Shown: positions 16,972-26,491 of the stretch, piece by piece
How positions within the stretch are numbered: the stretch's first letter is position 1
Layout of the letters: each line of letters starts with the position of its first letter
NCBI GenBank assembly: GCA_963802355.1
Contig: CAWDIV010000014.1
Span: forward strand, 186,001 to 250,000
Length of the DNA stretch: 64,000 nt
Source of the DNA: SG8-41 sp963802355
GTDB taxonomy: Bacteria > Pseudomonadota > Gammaproteobacteria > Burkholderiales > SG8-41
Direction of reading: 5' to 3'
The notes under the pieces: generated by a model
Database searches by the model: none
The model's input: the letters and a program-made list of their open reading frames with translations, nothing else
Told to the model about the DNA's origin: nothing
Program-made: the position numbers and the translations under genes

Positions 16972-17194
16972 GCCACAGATAAACACAGATGAACACAGAT
17001 GAAACCAAAAAACAAAATTGGCCACGGAATCACACGGAAAACACGGACGGACGGAAAGCCTGAAATGATTTTATTCGCTGATTGGCGGCTTCGCTCCTTG
17101 CAGTGTCTGTGTGCTTCCGTGTGTTTCCGTGGCTGAAATGATCTTGAATTTCAGGTTTGAATTTATCCGTGTTTATCTGTGTGTATCTGTGGCT
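16972..17194. repeat. Nested palindromic repeat element
   Basis: Two repeat families are nested. The outer arms are GCCACAGATAAACACAGAT and relatives (16972-17003) facing ATCTGTGTGTATCTGTGGC (about 17164-17193). The inner arms are GCCACGGAATCACACGGAAA (17021-17050) facing TTCCGTGTGTTTCCGTGGC (17107-17133). The whole could form a long cruciform between the amidohydrolase stop and a Bug gene. The inner left part recurs at 18243-18312. Confidence 0.65.
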
Positions 17195-17238
17195 AAGTCG
17201 TTCTTTCGTCTTGAGATAGGTTCTAGTGTGAGGGGCAG

Positions 17239-18204
17239 ATGATAATTCGATCGATGTTGTTGGTAGCGTGGTTGATCCCGGCGGCGATGGCCTATGCTGC
17301 GCAGCAGTACCCGTCGAGGCCGATTCGAATGATCGTGCCGTTTCCCGCGGGCGGCGCGTCCGACACGTCCGCCCGGATCGTCGCGCAGAAGCTCTCCGCA
17401 GGATTGAACCAGCAGATCGTCGTGGAGAACCGCGGCGGCGCCGGCGGGACCATCGGCGCCGGGCTCGCCGCAAAAGCCAGTCCCGACGGTTACAGCCTGT
17501 TGATGGGGTCGTCCACCGAACTGGTGATCAGTCCGCATCTCTATCGAAAGGTCGCATACGACACGGTGCGTGACTTCGCGCCGATTACCCATGTGGCCTC
17601 GCAGCCGCTGATCCTGGTCGTGCATCCCTCCGTGCCCGCGAAATCGGTAGGGGACCTCATAGCGCTGGGAAAATCGCGCCCCAAGGAATTGAACGCTGCA
17701 TCCTCCGGTAACGGCTCGACCTTGCACCTCGCGCAGATTCTGTTCGAGAACGCGACGGGCGCGAGATTCGTACACGTGCCGTTCGCCGGCAGTCCCCAGG
17801 CGGCCGTAGGAACCATGTCGGGGGAAACGCAGCTTACTTTCGGAACCGTGCCGACCGTGCTCGAGCACGTCCGCGGCGGCAAGTTGCGCGGGCTCGGCAT
17901 AACGAGCTTGAAGCGCAAGGCCGCCATTCCCGATTTGCCCACGGTCAGCGAGTCCGGTGTCCCCGGCTACGAGATGTTGATCTGGAATGCGCTGTTGGGC
18001 CCGCACGGCACGCCGCGCGAAGTGATCGCCTTGCTGCACGTCGAAACGGGAAAAGTTCTGGAAGCGCCCGACGTCCGGGAAGCATTCGCCCGACTCGGCA
18101 CCGAAGTGTCGGGCAGCACGCCGGAACAACTGCGGGCCTATATCACGTCCGAATGGGCGAAGATGGGGAAGGTCGTGGCCGCCTCGGGAGTGAAGGTCGA
18201 CTGA
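17239..18204 (+). CDS. Bug/TctC-family solute-binding protein
   Basis: This intact 321-residue secreted binding protein has a signal peptide (first 20-odd residues), then RPIRMIVPFPAGGASDTSAR, ENRGGAGGTIGAG, SPDGYSLLMG, and HVPFAGSPQAAVG in place of the usual HVPYKGG. Start ATG 17239. It stands alone between copies of the same repeat (17014-17082 and 18243-18312), so it may have moved or could be lost as a cassette. Ligand unknown; the upstream amidohydrolase on the same strand may be functionally linked. Confidence 0.92.
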   Translation: MIIRSMLLVAWLIPAAMAYAAQQYPSRPIRMIVPFPAGGASDTSARIVAQKLSAGLNQQIVVENRGGAGGTIGAGLAAKASPDGYSLLMGSSTELVISPHLYRKVAYDTVRDFAPITHVASQPLILVVHPSVPAKSVGDLIALGKSRPKELNAASSGNGSTLHLAQILFENATGARFVHVPFAGSPQAAVGTMSGETQLTFGTVPTVLEHVRGGKLRGLGITSLKRKAAIPDLPTVSESGVPGYEMLIWNALLGPHGTPREVIALLHVETGKVLEAPDVREAFARLGTEVSGSTPEQLRAYITSEWAKMGKVVAASGVKVD

Positions 18205-18242
18205 TCTGCGCACAGGGCCATGGCCAGATGACACCAAAGGCC

Positions 18243-18312
18243 AAATTGGCCACGGAATCACACGGAAAACACGGACAGGACGGAAGGCTTGAAATGATTC
18301 TATTCGCTAATT
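18243..18312 (+). repeat. Direct copy of GCCACGGAATCACACGG repeat
   Basis: This 70-base stretch is nearly identical to 17014-17082 (AATTGGCCACGGAATCACAC, then AAAACACGGAC, then GAAATGATT and ATTCGCT). The two copies are in the same orientation and bracket the Bug gene at 17239-18204. Confidence 0.7.
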
Positions 18313-18400
18313 TGTACAAATCGGGACTTGATCTGACAGACATTGTCCGATAACGGCGATAGTCCGACATCCCTGACAGACTGGGCGAGCGCCCGCTGGC

Positions 18401-19411
18401 CTAACCCGACCTGGCCCGCAGATCGAATGCGATCAAACAGTCGTTCTCCCTAACGCACCGGAAGTGCGCTCTAAGGTAGGCTCGGAAACCCGAATAGTGG
18501 TCTAGCCACCAAAACGACAGCCACGAAAAAACCATAAACGAACATCCGCGACCGCGCATCCGCTCCAGCTCCGTAATGGCTTCGTTATCGGATGCGGGAG
18601 CACCCCAGTAAACGCCGTCCCGTTCCAGAAACGGCAGCACGTCACGAATTGGGAACTCCGTAGCCATGGACTCGGCAACAAGAATGAGTAATTCCTGGCG
18701 AGGTATGATCTCTATTACTTCCTTGCAGAGACGCAGCGCAAAGGCCTTGTCCAAATACGAGCGCGGATGCACAAGCGAGAGCGGTGGATTAGGTGTCGCC
18801 AAGGCCGCGATGCGGAGAGGATTTTCTGGACTTAGAGTTTCAAGGCACCTTCGTTCTAAGAACAGCAAGACGTTTTGAGCATACCACCACTCCACATGCC
18901 AATCATTCCAGATCCTGCTACGAAGGCAGTCTATTGGCGTGTATCCTTTCTGTTGAAAAAGTGTGGTCCAATACGCAGGCCATTGTTCGTTGACGTGGTG
19001 CATTCCGCCTTGATAGGGCGCGGCAGCCGAGAACAGGATTACCGAGCCGAGGTTTACGAGGGACTCTATCAATGTTCCAGCAGATGACGCTTTCAGATGC
19101 TCGGCTACTTCTAAGCAGCAGACGAGGTCAAAACGACGGTCTATGGTTATCGGCATTGTTAAGTCATGCGCCCGGAAGCGGTCACGGGTTATCTGCAACA
19201 TGTGCCGGTCGACGTAATCACCATCAATTCCGAGAATGTCTAGAACGCCGTTATTCGAAAATGCCGCCAACCACGTACCCACGCCGCAACCGACGTCAAC
19301 GACACTAGAAGGGCCAACTAAATCGATGACCAAAGGGACGACCCGGTCAGCCGACTGCCGGGACCCGGACTTCTGGTTCTGATAGAACTCCGCTGTGTAT
19401 TCACCTACCAT
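18401..19411 (-). CDS. Class I SAM-dependent methyltransferase
   Basis: This 336-residue protein has motif I VVDVGCGVGTW (about 38-48), the acidic residue in ILGIDGDYVD and a post-I DLVCCLEVAEHL segment, as in Methyltransf_23-type small-molecule or glycan methyltransferases. The C-terminal half (about 190-336) has no motif I recognise. AGGAGGAGG just upstream of ATG 19411 is a strong ribosome site. It is the last of three minus-strand genes in an A/T-richer block with different codon use from the flanks, which suggests acquisition by transfer. Methylation of a sugar made by the two neighbouring glycosyltransferase-like proteins is a reasonable inference. Confidence 0.82.
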   Translation of the reverse strand: MVGEYTAEFYQNQKSGSRQSADRVVPLVIDLVGPSSVVDVGCGVGTWLAAFSNNGVLDILGIDGDYVDRHMLQITRDRFRAHDLTMPITIDRRFDLVCCLEVAEHLKASSAGTLIESLVNLGSVILFSAAAPYQGGMHHVNEQWPAYWTTLFQQKGYTPIDCLRSRIWNDWHVEWWYAQNVLLFLERRCLETLSPENPLRIAALATPNPPLSLVHPRSYLDKAFALRLCKEVIEIIPRQELLILVAESMATEFPIRDVLPFLERDGVYWGAPASDNEAITELERMRGRGCSFMVFSWLSFWWLDHYSGFRAYLRAHFRCVRENDCLIAFDLRARSG

Positions 19412-19439
19412 TGCAGCCTCCTCCTGATGCTGTGTGCCA

Positions 19440-20561
19440 CTAAACGGCTATCGACAGAACCTTCCGGCATATGTGGTCCGCATCAAAGATGGTCTGTGCG
19501 ACGATGCGCGCCTCTTTCGCTTCATCATCATAGCGTTCGTAGATTCTGCGCAACGTCATTGCCGCCTCCACACTATCGCGGACGCGGTGAAGTCCTTTCC
19601 CCGATGGCAAAATCGTGCTCGGCCCCGTGTGTTCCACCACACACGGCTTCCCCGATGCGAGGTAGCAGATTGTGCGATCACTGATCCAAGCGGTCTGGTC
19701 CCTAACACAACTTGGCTTCGCGGCACTGAACTCGCCGGCGGACCGCTGGATGAATCCACGGTATTTCGCGGGGGTTGCGGCCACGTCGTGTGCGTCGACT
19801 ACTCGAAAGCCATGCTGTTCAATTCGTGCTTTTTCGCGCAAGTCATTCGACAAATTGAGCGCGAGCTCAAAGGGTCCAGCGGCCATTGAAGGCAGGTCCA
19901 TGAAGTGCTCAAATCCTCCACGTTTGTCGTCCAAGACAAACCCGCCAGTTTCATCCGGCATCCAGATGTCACTCCACCACTGCGAGACCGTAGTCCAAGG
20001 GGCATTGGGTGGCGTGGGACACACCGGCCATTCCGGAAGAAATACACACGGAGGCGTATACACCCAGCTTCTCGGCGTTCCGGTGGCATACTTCGATTGG
20101 TTGATCTTTTCTCCAATCGTAAACAGCACATCATGCTTGGGCGGCGGATAATCTCCTTTCGCGAGCGCGAAATGGAGGTGGCCCGGATCAATATCGAGCA
20201 GAGCCGAGCGACGCGCGCAGGTGAGGAGACGATGAGGTAGTTCGTACCTCAGATCGAATAGCAGATCGAACGGACCGAAGTCGTGCACAGTGCCGAGCCC
20301 GGCGTCACGCAGCGCTTTCGCGTCTTGTTCATCCGATTTGTAGTCCACTGCCAGCGCAGATATTCCGAAAGGCGCCAATACATTCCGCAAATGTGCCACG
20401 CGCTGCTGCAATTCGGTGACGGGCATCGTGCGAGGGACTATATCAAGCCAAGTCACCTCACAACCTACTGAACGGAAACCGAGTGCCCAATTGAGGAACA
20501 CCCAGAGATGTCCCCCTTGTGGATACGTGAGACTATTCGGCACGCTCAAACAAAGCCGCAT
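19440..20561 (-). CDS. Glycosyltransferase-like protein (GT-B type), first of a related pair
   Basis: This 373-residue protein is not a family I can name exactly. Its N-terminus (MRLCLSVPNSL ... QGGHLWVFLNWALGFRSVGC) resembles the first Rossmann strand of GT-B glycosyltransferases. Its C-terminus has FIQRSAGEFSAAKPSCVRDQ, WISDRTICYLASGKPCVVE and a PSGKGL loop, as in spore-type CgeB or related transferases. The same C-terminal pattern recurs in the next gene. ATG 20561 is preferred to the TTG six bases upstream. It lies in the A/T-rich island with a methyltransferase 28 bases downstream. Confidence 0.68.
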   Translation of the reverse strand: MRLCLSVPNSLTYPQGGHLWVFLNWALGFRSVGCEVTWLDIVPRTMPVTELQQRVAHLRNVLAPFGISALAVDYKSDEQDAKALRDAGLGTVHDFGPFDLLFDLRYELPHRLLTCARRSALLDIDPGHLHFALAKGDYPPPKHDVLFTIGEKINQSKYATGTPRSWVYTPPCVFLPEWPVCPTPPNAPWTTVSQWWSDIWMPDETGGFVLDDKRGGFEHFMDLPSMAAGPFELALNLSNDLREKARIEQHGFRVVDAHDVAATPAKYRGFIQRSAGEFSAAKPSCVRDQTAWISDRTICYLASGKPCVVEHTGPSTILPSGKGLHRVRDSVEAAMTLRRIYERYDDEAKEARIVAQTIFDADHICRKVLSIAV

Positions 20562-20627
20562 CAGCAATCACACTGCTCCTGAAACTACGGTCCGGCATTC
20601 GGTTGAAGCGATCATCGGAAAAATTTC

Positions 20628-21818
20628 TCAAGTAGCGAAGATTGCGTTAAGCATTTGATCCAAGACTTTCCCGGAATCGAAGTACTCGGCGGCTACTTCG
20701 CGTGCTGCGGCTGCGTGAGCATGGTAATTGGCCTCCACAGCCGCGATGCCTGAACTTGCCTGTTCAACCGTATCGAACGCCAAAAGCCCGTTTCCGATCG
20801 GGATATGTTTCGAAAACCCAGTATTCTGAACGACGGCCGGCCTACCGGTGGCTAGATAACAGGCCGTTCGGCAGCTGAACCAACCCGTATTCATCGCCAC
20901 GTAAACGTTCTTTGCCGTAGAAATTTCACCTCGCGACCCTGCAATAAACTCTTGATAGCTTTGCGGCGTCATGGTTGCGCTGGGCGCGTCTAGGACATGC
21001 CAACCATCGTTCAATAGTTCTTGCCTTGGCGCAGCTCCGCCGATCGCAATTCTTAGCGGACTCGATGTCTTGCTCGGAAGAGATCTGATTCGGCCAAACT
21101 CCACGCCTTTACTACCGTACTCCCGCCCGGCGAATGCGAGCCGTCCTCGAAAATCATTCCACGTCATCACTGTTGACCATGGGCTGCCTTTCGCAGCTTC
21201 GGGTAGGTCGCTCCAGAATGACAGGACTATTGGCATGCGCGTCGGGATCCAACGCACACCGAGCTGCGGAACTAGGCAATCTGCCTGACCGATATTCTCC
21301 GCATAGGTAAGATGACGCGTATGCGCCTTGAAATCCTGGAGCCATCGTTCGACATTCTCTGACCATTCCGGGCGTTCACTGAGAACAATTTGGTTGTAAC
21401 CCGGGTCTGTATCGAGGAAAGCCGTTATGCATCCGGATGCCAAGTCAGCGGGGATGGGATTGGTTGCACTCACATTCAGAAACAAATCGGCTGATCGCGC
21501 ATAGCTGAGAAATTGAGAATGCGACATGCCGAAAGATTCCGAGCTAAGATGGCGGTAATGCCAACGGTCAGCGAGTTCCGGTGCATAGCGTTTGAAAAAT
21601 CGTGCCAGAACGTCAGCCGAATATGATGCAGTTTCTACTCGAGTATTTTGGAGAGGGTCGAACGGCCAAATCCAGGTGTCCTCATGGTAGATTACGTCGT
21701 GCCCAAGGCGAGCGAGTCCTATTGGGTACTGCAGATAGTCCCAAGCGACTCCACCGACTGGATACGCGCCCACGAGGCCGGCGACCACAATCCGTAATGA
21801 TGATTCCCGTGCAGACAT
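20628..21818 (-). CDS. Glycosyltransferase-like protein (GT-B type), second of a related pair
   Basis: This 396-residue protein is a paralogue of the gene at 19440-20561. It begins LRIVVAGLVGAYPVGGVAW followed by GLARLGHDVIYHED, a typical GT-B N-lobe, and ends with YQEFIAGSRGEISTAKNVYV, CRTACYLATGRPAVVQNTG and PIGNGLLAF. The conserved serine/glutamate-rich SRGE and GRPAVV loops match those of its neighbour (SAGE, GKPCVV), so the pair arose by duplication. ATG 21818 starts the first gene of the island. Donor and acceptor are unknown. Confidence 0.68.
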   Translation of the reverse strand: MSARESSLRIVVAGLVGAYPVGGVAWDYLQYPIGLARLGHDVIYHEDTWIWPFDPLQNTRVETASYSADVLARFFKRYAPELADRWHYRHLSSESFGMSHSQFLSYARSADLFLNVSATNPIPADLASGCITAFLDTDPGYNQIVLSERPEWSENVERWLQDFKAHTRHLTYAENIGQADCLVPQLGVRWIPTRMPIVLSFWSDLPEAAKGSPWSTVMTWNDFRGRLAFAGREYGSKGVEFGRIRSLPSKTSSPLRIAIGGAAPRQELLNDGWHVLDAPSATMTPQSYQEFIAGSRGEISTAKNVYVAMNTGWFSCRTACYLATGRPAVVQNTGFSKHIPIGNGLLAFDTVEQASSGIAAVEANYHAHAAAAREVAAEYFDSGKVLDQMLNAIFAT

Positions 21819-21939
21819 TCAGGGGATGTCCGTAGCGGCAGTGTCAACCGTTCCAGATTAGTTTACTCGTATAGCTCGGTAAGCGCAGAGAACGGTGATC
21901 GATCTTGAGCAGCGTCCTTCAACATTTTAGAGATAGGTT

Positions 21940-22923
21940 CTAATCAGCCGTAATTCCCGCCGCCTTGATGATCTCCGCCCATCGCTTCTGCTCGGCGTTC
22001 ATGAGCCTGGCGAACTCCCCCGGGGTGATTCCCGAAGGGTCGTAACCGAGTGTTTCCAGCCGCGCTTTCGTTTCGCTCATGGCGAGTATCTTGATCGTCT
22101 CGCCTGCCACGCGCGCTATGACCGGCCGGGGCGTGCCAACCGGGAATAACAACCCCTGCCAGTTCGTCGCCTCGTACCCCGGCAGGTTCAACGCTTCTGC
22201 CACCGTAGGCAGCTCGGGCACCGCGGCGAAACGCTTCGTGGTGGTCACTGCCAGTGCGCGCAGCTTTCCCGACTTGATGAACGGGAGCGCGCCCTGCGTG
22301 CCGGAAAGTATCACCGGTACGCGTCCTCCCATGACATCGACGAGGCCCGGCGGACCGCCTTTATACGGGACGTGAGCGAGCTCAATGCCGGCCATCCGGT
22401 TCAGCAATTCCCCGCCCAGATGCTGCATGCTGCCCACGCCGGAAGATGCGAAGTCGATCTGCCGCGGCTTTGCTCTCGCCAATTCGACCAACTCCTTCAT
22501 CGTCTGGCCGGCGAACGACAGGTTCACGAGCCAGATATTGGGCGACAGCGTGAGCTGAGTTACCGGCGCGAAATCCTTGACCCCATCGAAGGGCGCGCGC
22601 CGGCTCACGAGAGGAGCGGTGATCGTGTCGATCGCGCACAGCAGCATCGTGTAGCCATCAGCGGTCGCCTGCTTTACCATTTCAGCGCCGAGCATGCCCG
22701 CCGCGCCGGGCCGGTTGTCGACGACGATCTGCTGCCCGAAGCCGTCTCCCAGCTTTTGCGCCATGAAGCGCGCAATCGTGTCGGATCCTCCGCCGGCCGC
22801 CTGCGGGACGATCAGGCGGATGGCCCGCTGCGGGTAGGCCGGTTCTGCAGCGAGGCCACCGGAGATCGCGCCGGGAAACGCCGCCAAGGTAACGCACAAG
22901 AGCCATGGTCTGAGCTTCCGCAT
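21940..22923 (-). CDS. Bug/TctC-family solute-binding protein
   Basis: This intact periplasmic binding protein (327 residues from ATG 22923) has signal peptide MRKLRPWLLCVTLAAF, then RAIRLIVPQAAGGGSDTIAR, DNRPGAAGMLGAE, ADGYTMLL, SSGVGSMQHLGG and HVPYKGGPPGLVDVMGG. An in-frame ATG 54 bases upstream would give a non-secretory extension, so the internal start is preferred. It is an isolated gene, bounded on one side by the A/T-rich island and on the other by a gene-poor stretch before the TIR-like gene. Confidence 0.92.
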   Translation of the reverse strand: MRKLRPWLLCVTLAAFPGAISGGLAAEPAYPQRAIRLIVPQAAGGGSDTIARFMAQKLGDGFGQQIVVDNRPGAAGMLGAEMVKQATADGYTMLLCAIDTITAPLVSRRAPFDGVKDFAPVTQLTLSPNIWLVNLSFAGQTMKELVELARAKPRQIDFASSGVGSMQHLGGELLNRMAGIELAHVPYKGGPPGLVDVMGGRVPVILSGTQGALPFIKSGKLRALAVTTTKRFAAVPELPTVAEALNLPGYEATNWQGLLFPVGTPRPVIARVAGETIKILAMSETKARLETLGYDPSGITPGEFARLMNAEQKRWAEIIKAAGITAD

Positions 22924-23407
22924 GTCGTGTCCTGGAGGGAAAAGGGTATGAGCCGGCGGCCGCAAGTTTAGCACCATGACTTTCCCGCACCGGCGTGTAC
23001 TGCACCAAGCCGAACCGTCCGACTACGATGCGCCGATGGGCCGGAGTGCGGCAGGCTGGCGCGAACGGCGGGAGAACCCGTTCCAGCGATCAGTGTTGAA
23101 GAGGTGCTGTCAGACTCGATTTCCGGCACAATTATCCAGCCTTACGTAACTTCATTACGTCGCTCGACCCCTCACCTCGCGCCCGCGCAGGGCGGAGCAG
23201 GTTACAAGCGGTATCATGCTTGGATGCGACCCTGGAGCGGGATGCAGCGCCCGTGATTATCCGCGCGCTTGTGTGCACCTCCACGGTCGCATCCCCAGAA
23301 TCGGGGGCCCGCCCCTCGTTCCGGCGCAGTCTCTCCCGAGGGTCGAGGCGAGCCGGGGGGCGAATCGATGAGTCCGGATTTATCATCCGGTTTCGAAATG
23401 ATCAATA
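22924..23407. other. Gene-poor stretch upstream of the TIR-like gene
   Basis: Nearly 500 bases without a convincing coding region. Several short open frames exist on both strands but lack family motifs. The promoter of the TIR-like gene should lie at its right end. Confidence 0.5.
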
Positions 23408-23422
23408 AGGGAGGCTCTTTTC

Positions 23423-24005
23423 ATGGCAAAAAGGGTTTACTTCAGCTTTCACCACCAGGACGTGATTGACCTGAGAGCTGACGTAGTCCGCAACCACTGG
23501 CTGGCGAAGGCGGACCGGGAGGATGCGGGGTTTTTCGATGAGCTGACTTGGGGTGACGCCATTCTGGGGGGTCATGCTTCCATCAAACGTCTGCTCACCA
23601 GCGGCCTGGATGATACGTCGGTCACGTGCGTGCTGATCGGCAGCCAGACCGGTGCTCGACGATGGGTGCGTTACGAGATCGTCGAGAGCATACAGCGGGG
23701 AAACCTGCTCCTCGGAGTACACATCAACGGCATTCCGGACAAATCGCAACGGACCAAGCCCGCAGGAAAAAATCCCTTCGAGCAGCTTGCCCTCGCCATC
23801 TCTGCCGACGGGACTTCCATCAAGGTTCTGCAATACGAGCATGGCGCCTGGCTTCCGTGACGAGGATAGACCGGGCTGGCCGTTGTCGAAACCGGCGGCA
23901 CCTGAAAGGCGGGGAAAACGCATTCAACTTTCTACGAGGTACCGGGTGTACGACTGGGTTACCGACAACGGGCCGGACAATTTCGAAAAGTGGATTGGCA
24001 TGTAA
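23423..24005 (+). CDS. TIR-like domain protein of the MTH538/DUF1863 (ThsB) type, frameshifted
   Basis: The first 145 residues (ATG 23423, ribosome site GGGAGG at 23408-23413) match the MTH538 TIR-like family, which includes Thoeris ThsB. Seen are KRVYFSFHHQD, EDAGFFDELTW, TSVTCVLIGSQTGARRWVRY and EIVESIQRGNLLLGVHINGI. Glu85 in WVRYEI lies where this group has its candidate catalytic Glu. The frame stops at 23860, but the normal family ending (FRDEDRPGWPLSKP ... LSTRYRVYDWVTDNG ... NFEKWIGM) follows one base over to 24005. One extra base after HGAW explains this; rejoined length is 193 residues. No ThsA-like effector (SLOG or Sir2) is adjacent. Confidence 0.8.
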
Positions 24006-24042
24006 GCGCGTTGGTAGAAGCCGCCTCAAAAACGCATTTGAG

Positions 24043-24062
24043 CCGCAGATGTATCTGTGGCT
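24043..24062. repeat. Short palindrome GCCGCAGAT-GT-ATCTGTGGC
   Basis: This near-perfect inverted repeat belongs to the same CCACAGAT family as 16972-17194 and 37682-37822. It lies about 40 bases 3' of the TIR-like gene and could act as a weak terminator or repeat remnant. Confidence 0.5.
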
Positions 24063-24206
24063 GAGTCTCGCATTTCGTCTTTGAGTCAGAGTCGTAGTCA
24101 CCTCGCCAGCCCGAGATCGGTCAGGAATGCCCGTAGCCGGACGTTGTCCCGATCGAGAGACTTTCGCGTCTCGGCGCTTCCCGCGCCACTTCGCCCTCGG
24201 GATCAA

Positions 24207-24242
24207 CGAAAAGGGCCGGACTCGATCGAATCCGGCCCTCTC
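24207..24242 (-). terminator. Rho-independent terminator for the IorAB-type operon
   Basis: The stem AGGGCCGGA/TCCGGCCCT (9 pairs) surrounds a loop that is itself self-complementary (TCGATCGA). On the minus strand it is followed by CTTTTCG. It lies about 40 bases past the stop of the molybdenum hydroxylase subunit gene. Confidence 0.6.
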
Positions 24243-24265
24243 TTCACCAGCAAGCAACGGCCTGC

Positions 24266-24280
24266 GCCGTCACTCGTCAC
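24266..24280. repeat. Heptamer repeat 3' of the IorB-type gene
   Basis: CGTCACT occurs twice in tandem directly after the minus-strand stop codon (TCA at 24281-24283). It is part of the window-wide set of heptamer repeats at gene 3' ends. Confidence 0.5.
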
Positions 24281-26481
24281 TCAAACCAGCTTCATGTCCT
24301 TCATCGGCAGGCTGCGCACCGGTTTCCCGGTAGCCGCGTGTATCGCGTTGAGTACGGAAGGCACCGTGACGCAGATCGTCGGCTCTCCCACGCCGCCCCA
24401 GAAGTCGTACGTCGGCACGATCACCGTCTCGATCTTGGGCATCTGCGCGAGCCGCGCGACTCGGTAGGTGTTGAAGTTCAGCTCCGCAATCCGGCCTTTT
24501 TCGACCGAGCACTCGCTTTGCAGCGAGTCGAACCCGTACGCCACCGACCCTTCGACCTGGGCGGCGATCATGGCCGGATTGACCGCATGGCCGCAATTGA
24601 GCGCGAGCACCATGCGATGCACCTTGACCTCGTTCCGGTTCACCGAGACTTCTGCGACCGCCGCAGAGTAGCTGCCGTATCCCATGAATTGCGCGATCCC
24701 GCGATGAACGCCTGCGGGTAACGGCTTGCCCCAATCGCCTTTCTCCGCCGCCGCGTTCAGGACGGCCAGATGCTTCGGATGGTTCTGCATGAGGGCGCGG
24801 CGGAACTCGAGCGAATCCTTGCCGGCCGCCCGGGCCACTTCCTCCATGAAGCATTCCAGGTACACGCCGTTCTGGTTGGTATTGACGCCCCGCCACGGGC
24901 CGACCGGCACGTGCGTATTGCGCATCGCGTACTCGGTGAGAAGATTGGGGATGGTGTAGCCGAACTGCGCGTCGCCGGGAGCCTTCCACAAACCCTGGAG
25001 CTGCCGGACGTCCTTGCCATCCTTGATCGCTGCCGGATTCAACCATGCGTTGATCGACTGCCCGGAAACACGCAGGTGCAGCCCGATGAGATTGCCGCTT
25101 TGATCCAGGCCGGCGGCGAGCTTGCACTGCGAGATCGGCCGGTAGAAGTCGTGCGCCTGATCCTCCTCGCGGGTGTAGATCATCTTCACCGGCACTCCCG
25201 GAAACTGCTTCGCGATAGCGGCCGCTTTGCGCACGTAATCCTGCGTGCCGCCGCGCCGGCCGAAGCCGCCGCCCAGACCATGGTTGTAGGCCTCGCATTG
25301 CGCCAGCGGCAGCCCGGAGGCTGCCGACAGGGAGGCGAGAGAAGCCTCCGCGTTCTGGCTCGGCATCCACACCTCGGCGCGGTCCTGCGAAATCCTGACC
25401 GTGCAATTCATGGGTTCCATGCAAGTGTGGGACAGGAAAGGCGTCGCGTAGACGGCTTCGACCTTCTTCGCCGCGCCGGCAATCGCCTTCAACGCGTCAC
25501 CTTCCTGGATATCAGCGAAAGCGTCGTTCGACGTGAGGCCTTCCTTCAAGTGCTCGGCGATCAGCGCGCTCGACCGGGATGCGTTGGGCCCCTCATCCCA
25601 GACGATAGGCAGCGCATCGAGCGCCCCCTTGGCCCGCCACCAGGTATCGGCGACGACGGCGACAGCTGTGTCGCTTACTCTCACCGCGCCACGGACTCCG
25701 GGCCTTCCCTTTATTTTCGACTCGTCGAAGCTCACGAGCTTGCCGCCGAACACCGGACAATCCTTGATCGCCGCGCTCAGCATGCCGGGCAGCTTCAAGT
25801 CGATGGAATACATCTTCGAGCCGTTCAATTTGTCGGCGGTGTCGAGCCGCTTCATCGGCTTGCCGGCGACCTTCCAGTTCTTGGGATCCTTGAGCTTGAT
25901 GCCCTTCGGGTCCGGCGCGGTCAATTTGGACGCGGCGGCGGCGACCTTGCCGTAGCTCGTCGATCGCCCCGATCCGGAGTGCGTGATGATGCCGTTAGCC
26001 ACTGAGACTTCGCTGACCGGCACCTTCCACTCATCGGCTGCCGCCTGCAGCAGCATCATGCGCGCGGCGGCGCCACCCTGGCGGACATAATCTTGCGAGC
26101 CGCGGATGCCGCGGCTGCCGCCGGTTGCCATATCGCGCCAGACGCGCTTGCGGGCAAGGTTCTGGCCCGGCGTGATGGGCTCGAGAACGATTCTTTTCCA
26201 GTCGCATTCGAGCTCTTCCGCGACGAGCTGGGCGAGGCCGGTATGCGTGCCCTGCCCCATCTCTGCGCGCGCGACGCGGATCACGACAGTGTCGTCAGGC
26301 TTGACGACAACCCACGCATTGACTTCAGGATCGGTGGTGGTCTGCGCTGCCGCCGGGACTATGCCGAACGGAAGGTTGAATCCGAGCGCCAGCCCGCCGC
26401 CCGCTGCCGCGGAGCCGACGATGAATTTGCGGCGCGAAAATTCGGGGCTTTGCCGGAGATGGTGTTGTTCACGCTTTTCAT
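24281..26481 (-). CDS. iorB: Molybdopterin-binding subunit, isoquinoline 1-oxidoreductase (IorB) type, frameshift near N-terminus
   Basis: This is the large catalytic subunit of a xanthine-oxidase-family hydroxylase that inserts oxygen into N-heterocycles or aldehydes. Characteristic stretches are VIRVARAEMGQGTHTGLAQL, WRDMATGGSRGIRGSQDYVR, GLGGGFGRRGGTQDY and GVGEPTICVTVPSVLNAI, which holds the catalytic Glu. The start is ATG 26481. The first 13 codons and the Tat signal (EFSRRKFIVGSAAAGGGLAL) are in different frames, so one indel lies near 26440-26445. Rejoined length is about 733 residues, a normal size for IorB. It follows the 2Fe-2S subunit by 10 bases. Export by the Tat system fits a periplasmic membrane-linked enzyme. 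Confidence 0.87.
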
Positions 26482-26491
26482 GGCGGTCTCC

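Noticed and set aside
23423..26481. A complete Thoeris defence system
   Set aside because: Only the TIR-like ThsB-type gene is present. The neighbouring genes are a Bug protein and a molybdenum hydroxylase, with no SLOG, Sir2 or other effector.
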